From NCBI RefSeq assembly GCF_000146325.1, contig NZ_GL397067.1:1167660-1231659 (forward strand): a stretch of 64,000 nucleotides of DNA. Direction: 5' to 3'. Below the pieces are notes generated by a model. The model was not told the DNA's origin. It did not search any database and saw only the letters and a list, made by a program, of their open reading frames with translations. The position numbers and the translations under genes were made by a program. Position 1 is the first letter of the stretch; each line of letters opens with the position of its first letter. The stretch comes from Pediococcus acidilactici DSM 20284. Lineage in GTDB: Bacteria > Bacillota > Bacilli > Lactobacillales > Lactobacillaceae. Positions 54,185-61,973 of the stretch are shown here, piece by piece.

Positions 54185-55360
54185 CTAACCTTTAAAATCG
54201 TGGATGGTTACGCCCTTAACTACTCGGTTAACTGTTCCAGTTGCCGAAGGAGTGTCTGGGGTGTTATTAACTTTAATCGATGACAATAGCGCAACCGTTT
54301 GTCCAAACATTACGTCAGGGAAGGCCATGTAGCCATCTGGAATTTGATCGTTTCCGTTAGCAAAGGTGAAGTTTGCACCGGCAAAATTATTGTCAGATTT
54401 CACTCCAACTCCCATCACTACTGGCGCAATTTCGTCTCCGGCCACTTCGTCTAAAATGTCAACGTCGTATTGACGAGTGTAAGCTTCGTTGCTAACAAAA
54501 TCAAAGAGGAGGGTCTTTTCATTAACAAATGATTTGGGACCGTGACGGAAGCCCATCGAAGTATCGAAGACGGTAGCCTTTTGACCAGCCGTGAGTTCCA
54601 AAACTTTTAGTTGGGTTTCTCGAGTCAATCCGCCAAGGGCTCCCGAACCTAGGTAAACAATTCTTTCAAAATCAGTATCGACAATCTTTTGAATTTCGTC
54701 CACCCGGTCAATTACTTCATGCCCCATCTTACTAATGGCCTTCACGTAGCTTTCCTTTTGGTCGTCCGTATGTTTTACATCAAAGACTAATAAAGCAGTC
54801 AGCAACATGCAGCTAAAACTCCCGGTCATGGCAAAACCCTTGTCGTTTGAGCGCGCAGGCTGCATTAAAACTAAGTTATTTTCGTCACTTTGTGCGTGTT
54901 GAGCCAATTTACCTTCTGGTGCGCAAGTAATCGTTAATTGGTAAAGGTGACGAACGTACTTTTCAGCAATATCCACCGTTGCAACACTTTCAGGACTGTT
55001 TCCACTCCGGGCAAAGGAAACTAACAAAGTCGGAGTATCTTTTTCAAGGTATTGTTTAGGCGTCGACACAATTTTGGTTGTGTCAATCGCTTCAAAACGG
55101 AAACGTTTCCGGTCACCATTTTCGGTTAGGTATGGTGCCGCCGTATCCCCAACGTAGGCCGAGGAACCCGCACCGGTAAAGATCACCCGGACCGGTTCGT
55201 TGAATTCGTTTTCAATCTTTTCTAAAAATTCCGTAATGGTCGCTTTTGTAGCTTGATAGTTTTGCCAAGCTTCTTCCCACAATTCCGGTTCTTGTTGAAT
55301 CTCCCGAGTGGTAATTACCGCTCCCATCTTGGTTAGATCATCATCTGTTTTGTTAAACAT
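54185..55360 (-). CDS. agaS: AgaS-like SIS-domain sugar isomerase/deaminase
   Basis: A 391-residue protein with two SIS domains, like AgaS/GnbE, which deaminate and isomerise amino-sugar phosphates (galactosamine-6-P to tagatose-6-P). The first SIS domain shows VIFTGAGSSAYVGD and SFARSGNSPESV; the second YLGSGALGGLTRE and FRHGPKSF. AGGAGA precedes the ATG. It pairs with nagA downstream, so the substrate is an acetylated hexosamine phosphate; GalNAc versus GlcNAc cannot be decided. Confidence 0.88.
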   Translation of the reverse strand: MFNKTDDDLTKMGAVITTREIQQEPELWEEAWQNYQATKATITEFLEKIENEFNEPVRVIFTGAGSSAYVGDTAAPYLTENGDRKRFRFEAIDTTKIVSTPKQYLEKDTPTLLVSFARSGNSPESVATVDIAEKYVRHLYQLTITCAPEGKLAQHAQSDENNLVLMQPARSNDKGFAMTGSFSCMLLTALLVFDVKHTDDQKESYVKAISKMGHEVIDRVDEIQKIVDTDFERIVYLGSGALGGLTRETQLKVLELTAGQKATVFDTSMGFRHGPKSFVNEKTLLFDFVSNEAYTRQYDVDILDEVAGDEIAPVVMGVGVKSDNNFAGANFTFANGNDQIPDGYMAFPDVMFGQTVALLSSIKVNNTPDTPSATGTVNRVVKGVTIHDFKG

Positions 55361-55383
55361 AAAGTAATTCTCCTCTCAATCCT

Positions 55384-56118
55384 TCAGTGTCGATACTTGA
55401 TATTGTAGACAAACTGGTCGCCCCGCGCACTGCTAATGGTGTACTCGATGATTTCGTTCTTATGATTGTACGTCGTTCGCCGCGCCAAAAATCCGGCAGT
55501 GTTAGAAGCAACGTTCAGTAGTTTAGCATCCTCATCACTGATAATTCCCACTGACAAACGTTCATCAGCAACTTTTACTTTTTCACCGTAATCCTCCAAA
55601 AAGATTGCGTACAGTGAACGTTGCTTAAGTTCTAAATCATCCCGACTTAAATTAGGAAACTTAGCCTGCGGAAGGTAGGTTCGGTCAATCATAATCGGCT
55701 GTCCGTCTGCCAAACGCAAACGTTTCAGCTTAATCAAACAAGTCCCCACCGGAACCTTTAGTTTTTGACTAAAGTACTCGTCCGCATCCCGCTGATACAT
55801 TTCCAAAATTCGAGTCTCGGGCTTGCGTCCCATTGACTTCATTTGCTCGGTAAAGCTATATTCGTCGCCAATTTTCTGCGTGTAATCAATCATGTTGGCT
55901 ACGAAGGTTCCCTTGCCGCGCTGTCGATAAATGTAGCCGATGTTTTCTAATTCAGACAACGCTCCCCGGACCGTGTTGCGACTAACCGCATACTTACGCA
56001 TGATTTCGCGCTCAGACAACAGCTTATCGTTTGGTTGATAATTATTTTTGATTTCTTTTCGCAAAACGTCCACGAGTTGACTGTACACGGGACGTTTTTC
56101 GTTATATTTAAATTCCAT
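55384..56118 (-). CDS. GntR family (HutC/UTRA type) repressor
   Basis: A 244-residue repressor: N-terminal winged HTH (YSQLVDVLRKEI... REIMRKYAVSRNTVRGALSELENIGYIYRQRGKGTFV) and a UTRA ligand domain (about 90-240). It resembles NagR/DasR/GnbR and lies inside the operon. The dre-like site ACTGGT-N4-ACCAGT in the operon promoter is its likely target. The ATG at 56116-56118 was preferred; GAGCGG is too close to the upstream ATG. Confidence 0.9.
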   Translation of the reverse strand: MEFKYNEKRPVYSQLVDVLRKEIKNNYQPNDKLLSEREIMRKYAVSRNTVRGALSELENIGYIYRQRGKGTFVANMIDYTQKIGDEYSFTEQMKSMGRKPETRILEMYQRDADEYFSQKLKVPVGTCLIKLKRLRLADGQPIMIDRTYLPQAKFPNLSRDDLELKQRSLYAIFLEDYGEKVKVADERLSVGIISDEDAKLLNVASNTAGFLARRTTYNHKNEIIEYTISSARGDQFVYNIKYRH

Positions 56119-56201
56119 AACCATTCCGCTCTTTCTAAACCGGTTTCATAATGACAATATGATACACCAGATTCAGGAAAGTCGGATACTAAAATTGCAA
56201 A

Positions 56202-57032
56202 TTAAGCTGCTTTTCCGATTACACCTAGTGCAGATAGTACAACTGCCACGATAATTACGATAAAGATTGCCTTGGTAGAAGTCATCCGTTTCTTACCGAG
56301 CATCCAGTAGATTGCACCAACAATTAATGCAGGAACTAACTTCGGCATGATCATGTCGATCTTATCTTGGAAGTTAACCGTCATCTTTCCTAAGTGCGCC
56401 ACGAGGGTAACTTGGGTGTTAACCATGGTAGCTGCTAAGGCACCCACAACGTAAACCCCTAGAAGGGTTGCTGCGTCAGTCAATGCGTTTAATTGGCCTT
56501 GCATTTCGTTAACTAAGCTAACCCCTTGTTTATAAGCAAACTTCAATTGGATCCACCGGAACCACATGATGACGAAGTTAACCAGCATCCATAAGATTGC
56601 TCCAAAGGCATTTCCTTGAACCGCCATATTCGCGGCGATCGCACCCATAATTGCGGGAACGAGGGCTGCGAAAATCGAGTCCCCAATTGCGGCGAACGGC
56701 CCCATTAAACCAGCCTTGATACCAGCAACGGTTTCGAGCGAGTCGACCCCTTCTTTTTCTTCCAAAGCCATATCGATCCCTTCGATAATGGTGTTGAAGA
56801 AGTTACTGGTGTTGAAGAATTGGTTTTGCATCTTCATCATTTTTTTCAATTCGGGAGTATGGTCACCATACATCTTCCGCAATTGCGGCAAGATTAGGTA
56901 CAGGTATGATGAACCTTGCATCCGTTCGTAGTTCCAGCCAACTTGGTTGAAAAGAATGTTCCGGATGTTCATTTGTTTGAAGTCTTTATCGTTTAGTTTA
57001 TAAGTTACTTTATTTTTAGAGTTCGTCGCCAT
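56202..57032 (-). CDS. Mannose-class PTS transporter subunit IID
   Basis: A 276-residue membrane subunit that with IIC forms the sugar channel. It has the IID features NIRNILFNQVGWNYERMQGSSYLY, GIKAGLMGPFAAIGDSIF and a hydrophobic C-terminal helix. The ATG at 57030-57032 follows GGTGAG and overlaps the IIC stop by 17 nt, showing translational coupling. Confidence 0.93.
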   Translation of the reverse strand: MATNSKNKVTYKLNDKDFKQMNIRNILFNQVGWNYERMQGSSYLYLILPQLRKMYGDHTPELKKMMKMQNQFFNTSNFFNTIIEGIDMALEEKEGVDSLETVAGIKAGLMGPFAAIGDSIFAALVPAIMGAIAANMAVQGNAFGAILWMLVNFVIMWFRWIQLKFAYKQGVSLVNEMQGQLNALTDAATLLGVYVVGALAATMVNTQVTLVAHLGKMTVNFQDKIDMIMPKLVPALIVGAIYWMLGKKRMTSTKAIFIVIIVAVVLSALGVIGKAA

Positions 57033-57933
57033 GAATCTCACCATCCTGTTCATCTAAATCTGTCGCGTTATCAGCTGACTTCGGTGCTGCAGCAACCATA
57101 TTTTGTTCCTTTACCGAACGGTTGTATTGCATTGCTGCAAGTGCAAATCCAATCAAGGCAATTCCCAACATTGGCAAGTTTGCAAATACGGTAGTGAACT
57201 TAGCATTCATGCCCGCAATGGTCGTTCCCAAAGTAGAAATGTTGGCGTAAAGCGTTGAAAGCATTGCAGTAATTACGAAACCTAAAATGAGGTATGGCCA
57301 ATGTTTCTTAACTGGTAGGTAACGAAGCAAGATTGCGAAACCAACTGCTGGAAGTAATGCTCCGGCGGTTGCCAAACCGTTACTTAACCATGAAAGGTTG
57401 GTGTTCATGTAATCTACGGCTGTCCGTACGAACGGGCCACCAAATGCGAGTGCTAAGAATACTGGAATACCACGTGATAACGTCCATGGAAGGTAACCAT
57501 AGAGGAAGTTACGTTCAATCCCCTTATAGTTTTCTTCGTCGATCATCTTATCAATTCTGTGCTGGAAGAAGGTGTTCGCAAACCGTGCGAGAATATCGGT
57601 TTGAATCATCAAACTAGCTACCGGAACCCCTAAAGCTGCTACGGCAACTTCCGCTTTCATCCCAGTACCAATCGCAAACGCGGTTGCTAAAACAGTTCCG
57701 GAGTTGGCGTCAATCTTGGAAGCGCCACCAAAAGTTCCGACACCTAAAACGGTTAATTGTAAACTACCACCGATTAACAAACCAGTTTTTAAATCGCCCA
57801 TTACTAAACCAGCGACGATCCCAGCCCAAATTGGTTGGCTCAAACTGGTTTGAACGGTCAATTCATCCATGATTTGCCACATTGAATAAATTGTTAATAT
57901 AATAACTTGCCAAATTGCAATACCTGAACCCAT
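57016..57933 (-). CDS. Mannose-class PTS transporter subunit IIC
   Basis: A 305-residue membrane subunit. Family features: GLVMGDLKTGLLIGGSLQLTVLGVGTFGGAS (about 42-72), a P-W-rich centre RNFLYGYLPWTLSRGIPV and an acidic cytosolic tail (DLDEQDGEIHGDEL). GGAGGG lies before the ATG. Between IIB and IID in the operon. Confidence 0.93.
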   Translation of the reverse strand: MGSGIAIWQVIILTIYSMWQIMDELTVQTSLSQPIWAGIVAGLVMGDLKTGLLIGGSLQLTVLGVGTFGGASKIDANSGTVLATAFAIGTGMKAEVAVAALGVPVASLMIQTDILARFANTFFQHRIDKMIDEENYKGIERNFLYGYLPWTLSRGIPVFLALAFGGPFVRTAVDYMNTNLSWLSNGLATAGALLPAVGFAILLRYLPVKKHWPYLILGFVITAMLSTLYANISTLGTTIAGMNAKFTTVFANLPMLGIALIGFALAAMQYNRSVKEQNMVAAAPKSADNATDLDEQDGEIHGDEL

Positions 57934-57953
57934 GAGAATCCCTCCTTATTTAA

Positions 57954-58448
57954 TTAGTTTTTTGGTTTAAATTTCTTGAGAATTTCCATAAAGTCGTTTG
58001 CTTGGTCACCAGGAACCATTTGTTGAGTAAGCTTAATCCCCTTTTCGTGCAACGCGTTAAATGCGTCTACGTCTTCTTGCACAACGTTAATGGAGTTAGT
58101 CAATTGGGTCGTTTCGTCAGTTTGGGACATATTACCCACGTTAATGGCTTCAAGCTTTACCCCATCGTTAACTAAATCTAACAAGATTTGTGGGCGCTTA
58201 ACCACGATAAATACCTTTTGGGAATCGTAGCCGCCCCGGTTAATATGGTCAGCCGCCACCTTTTCAGGAAGCACACTTAAATCTACTCCTGCAGGACGGG
58301 CTAATTTTAATCCCGCCTTTTCAATGTCACTAGCTGCAACTTGATCGTCAATTACCATAATCCGTGTAACGCCTAATTTGGTAGTCCACAAGTTTGCAAC
58401 TTGGCCGTGAATTAAACGTCCGTCAATTCGTACTGCTGTAATTGCCAT
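57954..58448 (-). CDS. Mannose-class PTS transporter subunit IIB
   Basis: A 164-residue cytosolic phosphocarrier. The phospho-acceptor is His14 in VRIDGRLIHGQV, near the N-terminus as usual, followed by MVIDDQVA. The ATG at 58446-58448 was chosen for AAGGAG upstream. It receives phosphate from IIA and passes it to the incoming sugar. Confidence 0.93.
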   Translation of the reverse strand: MAITAVRIDGRLIHGQVANLWTTKLGVTRIMVIDDQVAASDIEKAGLKLARPAGVDLSVLPEKVAADHINRGGYDSQKVFIVVKRPQILLDLVNDGVKLEAINVGNMSQTDETTQLTNSINVVQEDVDAFNALHEKGIKLTQQMVPGDQANDFMEILKKFKPKN

Positions 58449-58468
58449 CCTACTCACTCCTTCGTTTT

Positions 58469-60496
58469 TTAAAACTCCGCTAATAAAATTACTGTTTCTA
58501 AGCCCTTGAGGCGGTACGGAATGGTCAACATCCCGTTTGAATCCGGTGAGGCAGTAACCTCCATACTCTGTAACTGCGCACCTTCGTGGAAATAGAGCTT
58601 CCAGTGTTGGTTCGCCTTTGCTTTAGTAAGGTGTAACTGAATTTGCGCTTGGTCATCGATCGTAAAGTTTGATAAAACCATTTGGTCGGCAACGGCCGTT
58701 AGTTTCGTCCCTGGCATCTCAATGACGTAATCCAAGTTCGTGATCTGATTTAAAATCCGTTTGAATAATTTCTCTTTAATTGAATAATATTGCGATTCCC
58801 AACCATATTTTGGATCAGTGTTCATTGGTAAAATTAGGGTCCGTTGGTTCACTAACGCCATCACCGGCCCTAATTTCTTGGCGTTTTCGTTGTACGCGTT
58901 TGAAATTATTTGCACCGACGCAGCTGGTTCATAACCAACTTGATAGTAGTCCCCAGTGTGCTGGAGCATCGTTACCCGCGGATTTTGAATTCCGTCGATG
59001 GTCATCCCATCAATTTGCTCGTACGATTGATAACCGGTTCGTGCTTTTTTCAGTTCCACTTGGTTGGCGCAAACTAATTTACCTAGCCCCCGATCAATTA
59101 AGATCTGGACGCTTGGACCATCAATTAGCACCACGTTGTTTTCGAGTAATTCGGTAATTTGCCGGTCAGTTAAATTGTTGAAGAACTGTCCGCTAACGGC
59201 CAGCACCTCATCCGTAAAATGACTTTGTAACGTCCACTTTTCGGGTTTGCAAGCAATCCCTAACGTTCCCAAAAGTTCCAACCAAGAATATTCTTGGGGT
59301 AGTAATTCTTCAGGGTCCTTCCCGACCGTGGTTTTAAGGTTAAAGACCGCGTCCGGAGAAAAGAGGACCTTTACTCCTGCTAAATGGTTTTGCTTCAAGC
59401 GATGTTGCATACCTAAATTCATTAAGGGTTTGGATTCCGCTAAAAGACGCGCGTAATCATACGTTTCATCGATCCCGTTACCCATCATGTCAAACAAGTT
59501 CAGTAAAATTCCGGAAGCCCCCACCATTTGAGTACTTTCGAGTTGCAGTTTTGTAAACGCTTTAGATTTCACGAACGGGGAATACATGTAACTTTCCAAT
59601 TCGGGGTAAATATCGGAATTTTCGCCAACCAATTCGGTGGTAACTCGGGTAAATCGTTCAAATGCTCGCGAATATTTCAAGGGAGAGATTTCATTATACG
59701 CTGGCAAATGCGGACGACTTACTCGTGGATGTCCATCGGCAAGGTTGTCTAATAAGCCGTCCCAATCTCGTCCTTCCACGGCGTGCCATTCCGGAAACGA
59801 GCTCATTAAACCAAGACGAGTAGCTGGAGAAACTTGGTGAACTGCCGCCGCGATTTTGGCAGCCACCCGTTTCATTTCAGCACGCGCTACGCTAAGATAA
59901 ACAATTCGTTCAGGAGTGGGTTCGCCAGGTTGCAACATTTTTGCGACAAAAGCTTCTCGACTAATGGGCTTTTCCAACATCTCGCTGTAAAGCGCCATGT
60001 GTCGGTCACAAAAACACGCTAACTTAATTGGCGTGTGGTTGTAATGACGAAAATCATCTTCTAGCCACAACTCTTTAGGCTTTAGCTTCGCATACTCCGC
60101 ATAGATCGCGGTGATATAATTCACCCAACGGTCATCTTGCGGACACGCAATCGAAGCTGAGGCGTGCCCCAAGTAGTCGACCATCGTATCAAAGCCGAGC
60201 TCTGGAGGGACGCGGTGGCCCCGATCACTGTGCATCAAAGTCGTCCAAGGATTTAGACTGGTCGTGATGCCCATTTTCGCCAAACGTTCCGCAACTGACT
60301 TAATCGTTGGCAACCAATGTTCCCGCACTTGGGCGAGCGTTGGATGTCCTTGGTTAAGTTCTTCAGGGTTAATGAAAAACACCACGTTATCAATTTGCCC
60401 CTGTTTACAAAAATCAATTAATTTCGCTTCTTTTACGGTGTCCCAATTGTAGGGATCAATCGCAAATCTTAATGAATATTGGTATGTTTTTGCCAT
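58469..60496 (-). CDS. Uncharacterised 675-residue glycoside hydrolase-like protein
   Basis: Not matched to a family I can name. The N-terminal half (about 1-370) looks like a (beta/alpha)8 barrel with candidate acid residues in ELWLEDDFRHYNH (about 143-155) and YPELESYMYSPF (about 289-300), plus a cysteine pair CFCDRH. About 370-560 resembles the beta-galactosidase trimerisation / GATase-like domain of GH42 and GH112 enzymes, and the C-terminus is beta-rich. No signal peptide, so it acts on an imported, probably 6-phosphorylated sugar. It starts 5 nt after IIA. In gnb operons this slot holds a GH35 phospho-galactosidase; this is not GH35. Confidence 0.6.
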   Translation of the reverse strand: MAKTYQYSLRFAIDPYNWDTVKEAKLIDFCKQGQIDNVVFFINPEELNQGHPTLAQVREHWLPTIKSVAERLAKMGITTSLNPWTTLMHSDRGHRVPPELGFDTMVDYLGHASASIACPQDDRWVNYITAIYAEYAKLKPKELWLEDDFRHYNHTPIKLACFCDRHMALYSEMLEKPISREAFVAKMLQPGEPTPERIVYLSVARAEMKRVAAKIAAAVHQVSPATRLGLMSSFPEWHAVEGRDWDGLLDNLADGHPRVSRPHLPAYNEISPLKYSRAFERFTRVTTELVGENSDIYPELESYMYSPFVKSKAFTKLQLESTQMVGASGILLNLFDMMGNGIDETYDYARLLAESKPLMNLGMQHRLKQNHLAGVKVLFSPDAVFNLKTTVGKDPEELLPQEYSWLELLGTLGIACKPEKWTLQSHFTDEVLAVSGQFFNNLTDRQITELLENNVVLIDGPSVQILIDRGLGKLVCANQVELKKARTGYQSYEQIDGMTIDGIQNPRVTMLQHTGDYYQVGYEPAASVQIISNAYNENAKKLGPVMALVNQRTLILPMNTDPKYGWESQYYSIKEKLFKRILNQITNLDYVIEMPGTKLTAVADQMVLSNFTIDDQAQIQLHLTKAKANQHWKLYFHEGAQLQSMEVTASPDSNGMLTIPYRLKGLETVILLAEF

Positions 60497-60501
60497 TAGC
60501 T

Positions 60502-60897
60502 TTATCCATTCAATTTAGCATTTACGTCAACAACGCCGTTCTGTGCCTCACTAATCAATGATTGTTTGTCAACATCCATTCCCATCATTACTTGGTTTGC
60601 AAAACCAATCACCATTGGTAGATTCAATCCGCTAACCACTTCTAAATCTGGGTACTTAGCCATCAAACGTACCACGACGTTTGATGGAGTTCCGCCGAGC
60701 AAATCAACCGCAACCATGGTCTTGTCTTGATTAGGGTTGTCATTGATAAACTCTTCGGCAGCCTTTTGTAAATCTTCCGGACCTTGGTTAGGTTGTAAAC
60801 CAATCGCCTTCATGTTATCAATATGGCCTAAAATCATTTCTGCGCTTTTCAGCGTTTCGATTGCCATATTTCCGTGACTCATCAACAGTAATCTCAT
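60502..60897 (-). CDS. Mannose-class PTS subunit IIA
   Basis: A 131-residue cytosolic subunit, first gene of the operon, phosphorylated by HPr at His8 in LLLMSHGNMA. The DLLGGTPSNVVV and SGLNLPMVIG motifs are typical. The ATG at 60895-60897 follows GGAGG; the longer frame upstream contains the cre sites and leader and is not coding. Confidence 0.93.
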   Translation of the reverse strand: MRLLLMSHGNMAIETLKSAEMILGHIDNMKAIGLQPNQGPEDLQKAAEEFINDNPNQDKTMVAVDLLGGTPSNVVVRLMAKYPDLEVVSGLNLPMVIGFANQVMMGMDVDKQSLISEAQNGVVDVNAKLNG

Positions 60898-60924
60898 AAA
60901 ACGTTCCTCCACATCCTCGAAATT

Positions 60925-60952
60925 TGTAACCGTTTGCTGTATCCGCTTACAA
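60925..60952 (-). promoter_or_regulatory. Two overlapping cre sites in the PTS operon leader
   Basis: On the minus strand TTGTAAGCGGATACAG (60937-60952) matches the CcpA consensus except the last base; AGCAAACGGTTACA (60925-60938) has one mismatch. Both lie downstream of the predicted start point, where CcpA can block elongation. Confidence 0.65.
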
Positions 60953-60995
60953 AATTCGGTAAAATAAATGGCTGAATTCCTCAGCTCCAATTCAT

Positions 60996-61024
60996 ATTAT
61001 GACTGGTTGGTACCAGTATGTCAA
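60996..61024 (-). promoter_or_regulatory. PTS operon promoter with a GntR operator filling its spacer
   Basis: On the minus strand TTGACA (61019-61024), 17-bp spacer, CATAAT (60996-61001). Positions 61002-61017 inside the spacer are the dyad ACTGGT-TGGT-ACCAGT, close to the NagR/DasR operator ACTGGTCTAGACCAGT. A second, weaker match TTGGTATAGTCCACGA lies at 61081-61096. Confidence 0.75.
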
Positions 61025-61411
61025 ACATTATCCGACCCGGGCAAACCTTGATATCAAGGCATTTTATACGGGTGAGAGCTTTGGTATAGTCCACGATTTA
61101 GCGAAATTAGCCCGATATTACGGCTTCTGTTCTCTAAATCAAAAAAAGCGGTTTTAAAACGTTTTACCATCAATTTTTTCTTTAAAAGACAACAAAATTT
61201 ATCCTAAAAGTAAATTAAATTAGGTGCATTTAACATATATTCGCTCAGTCGCGCGATGATTTTTAAATTTAGGAGTTTATTTTGACCCAAGAAAATTCGC
61301 AATTACTTTTTGTAAACGATTTCTTTATGATAGGATTAGTGTTGGAAGGGTTTTATATGTTTTGAAACTAAGACGTGCATAATCAACAATTAAGAAGGAG
61401 AGCAAATCAAC
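61025..61411. other. Upstream part of the PTS/HesB-like intergenic region
   Basis: No gene seen over about 390 bp. It contains a perfect 14-bp palindrome CCTTGATATCAAGG (61046-61059), the second GntR-like site at 61081-61096, and AT-rich sequence leading to the HesB-like gene, whose promoter I cannot place. Confidence 0.5.
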
Positions 61412-61702
61412 ATGAAATTTTCCGTAACTAGTGAGGCAGCCCAGTGGTTTATCAAGGAATTGGATTTAAAACCAGGTGGCGCAGTCAAGATATTCACCAA
61501 AATTTACGGGGGCATCCCGACGGTTTATCCAAGCTTTTTCTTAGGGATTGCACCCGGAAATAAAGACGATGAATCAACCGCCAAGACCGTCGTAGATGAC
61601 ATCACCTTTTATATTGAATCGGGAAACGAATGGATTGTCGACAATCACGACTTGACCGTGGAATATAACGGCCAGGATGTCGACTACCGTTTTTCAGATT
61701 AA
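61412..61702 (+). CDS. HesB/YneR-like protein lacking all cysteines
   Basis: A 96-residue small protein of the HesB/IscA-like fold (FSVTSEAAQWFIKEL at the start, SFFLGIAPG in the centre, ITFYIESGNEWIVDNHDLTVEY). A-type Fe-S carriers need three cysteines; this one has none, so it cannot carry a cluster in the usual way. The role is unknown. GAAGGAGAG precedes the ATG. Single gene followed by repeat copy D. Confidence 0.78.
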   Translation: MKFSVTSEAAQWFIKELDLKPGGAVKIFTKIYGGIPTVYPSFFLGIAPGNKDDESTAKTVVDDITFYIESGNEWIVDNHDLTVEYNGQDVDYRFSD

Positions 61703-61739
61703 GTATGCGCGAGCCCATTTTTCGGACCGCTACTCGAAC

Positions 61740-61955
61740 TAACGAAAGTGGAACAAAACTAAAGAAATGCTTTTCAAGGATGAAGGTCCTTAAAAAGTTG
61801 TTTTAGTATTTTGGCTTTAATAGAGCCAAAACGTGTGCCAAAAGCCAGCTTGCTCCGCTTAACCAAAAATTGACCATCATGCCAAATTCAGGCATAATGG
61901 TCAATTTTCAGTTAATGCTCGCAAACTACCCGACTTTTGTCCCACTCTCTTTTAA
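61740..61955 (-). repeat. Dispersed repeat, copy D (complete)
   Basis: Reverse orientation and the longest copy: GCTTTTCAAGGATGAAGGTC, AAAAAGTTGTTTTAGTATTT, TTTAATAGAGCCAAAACGTG, CCAAAAGCCAGCTTGCTCCG, a palindrome (61866-61911) with arms TTGACC and GGTCAA, GTTAATGCTCGCAAACTACC and CGACTTTTGTCCCACTCTCT. It lies between the convergent HesB-like and SASA esterase genes. Confidence 0.88.
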
Positions 61956-61973
61956 TCAATTTGTTTTGAAATA

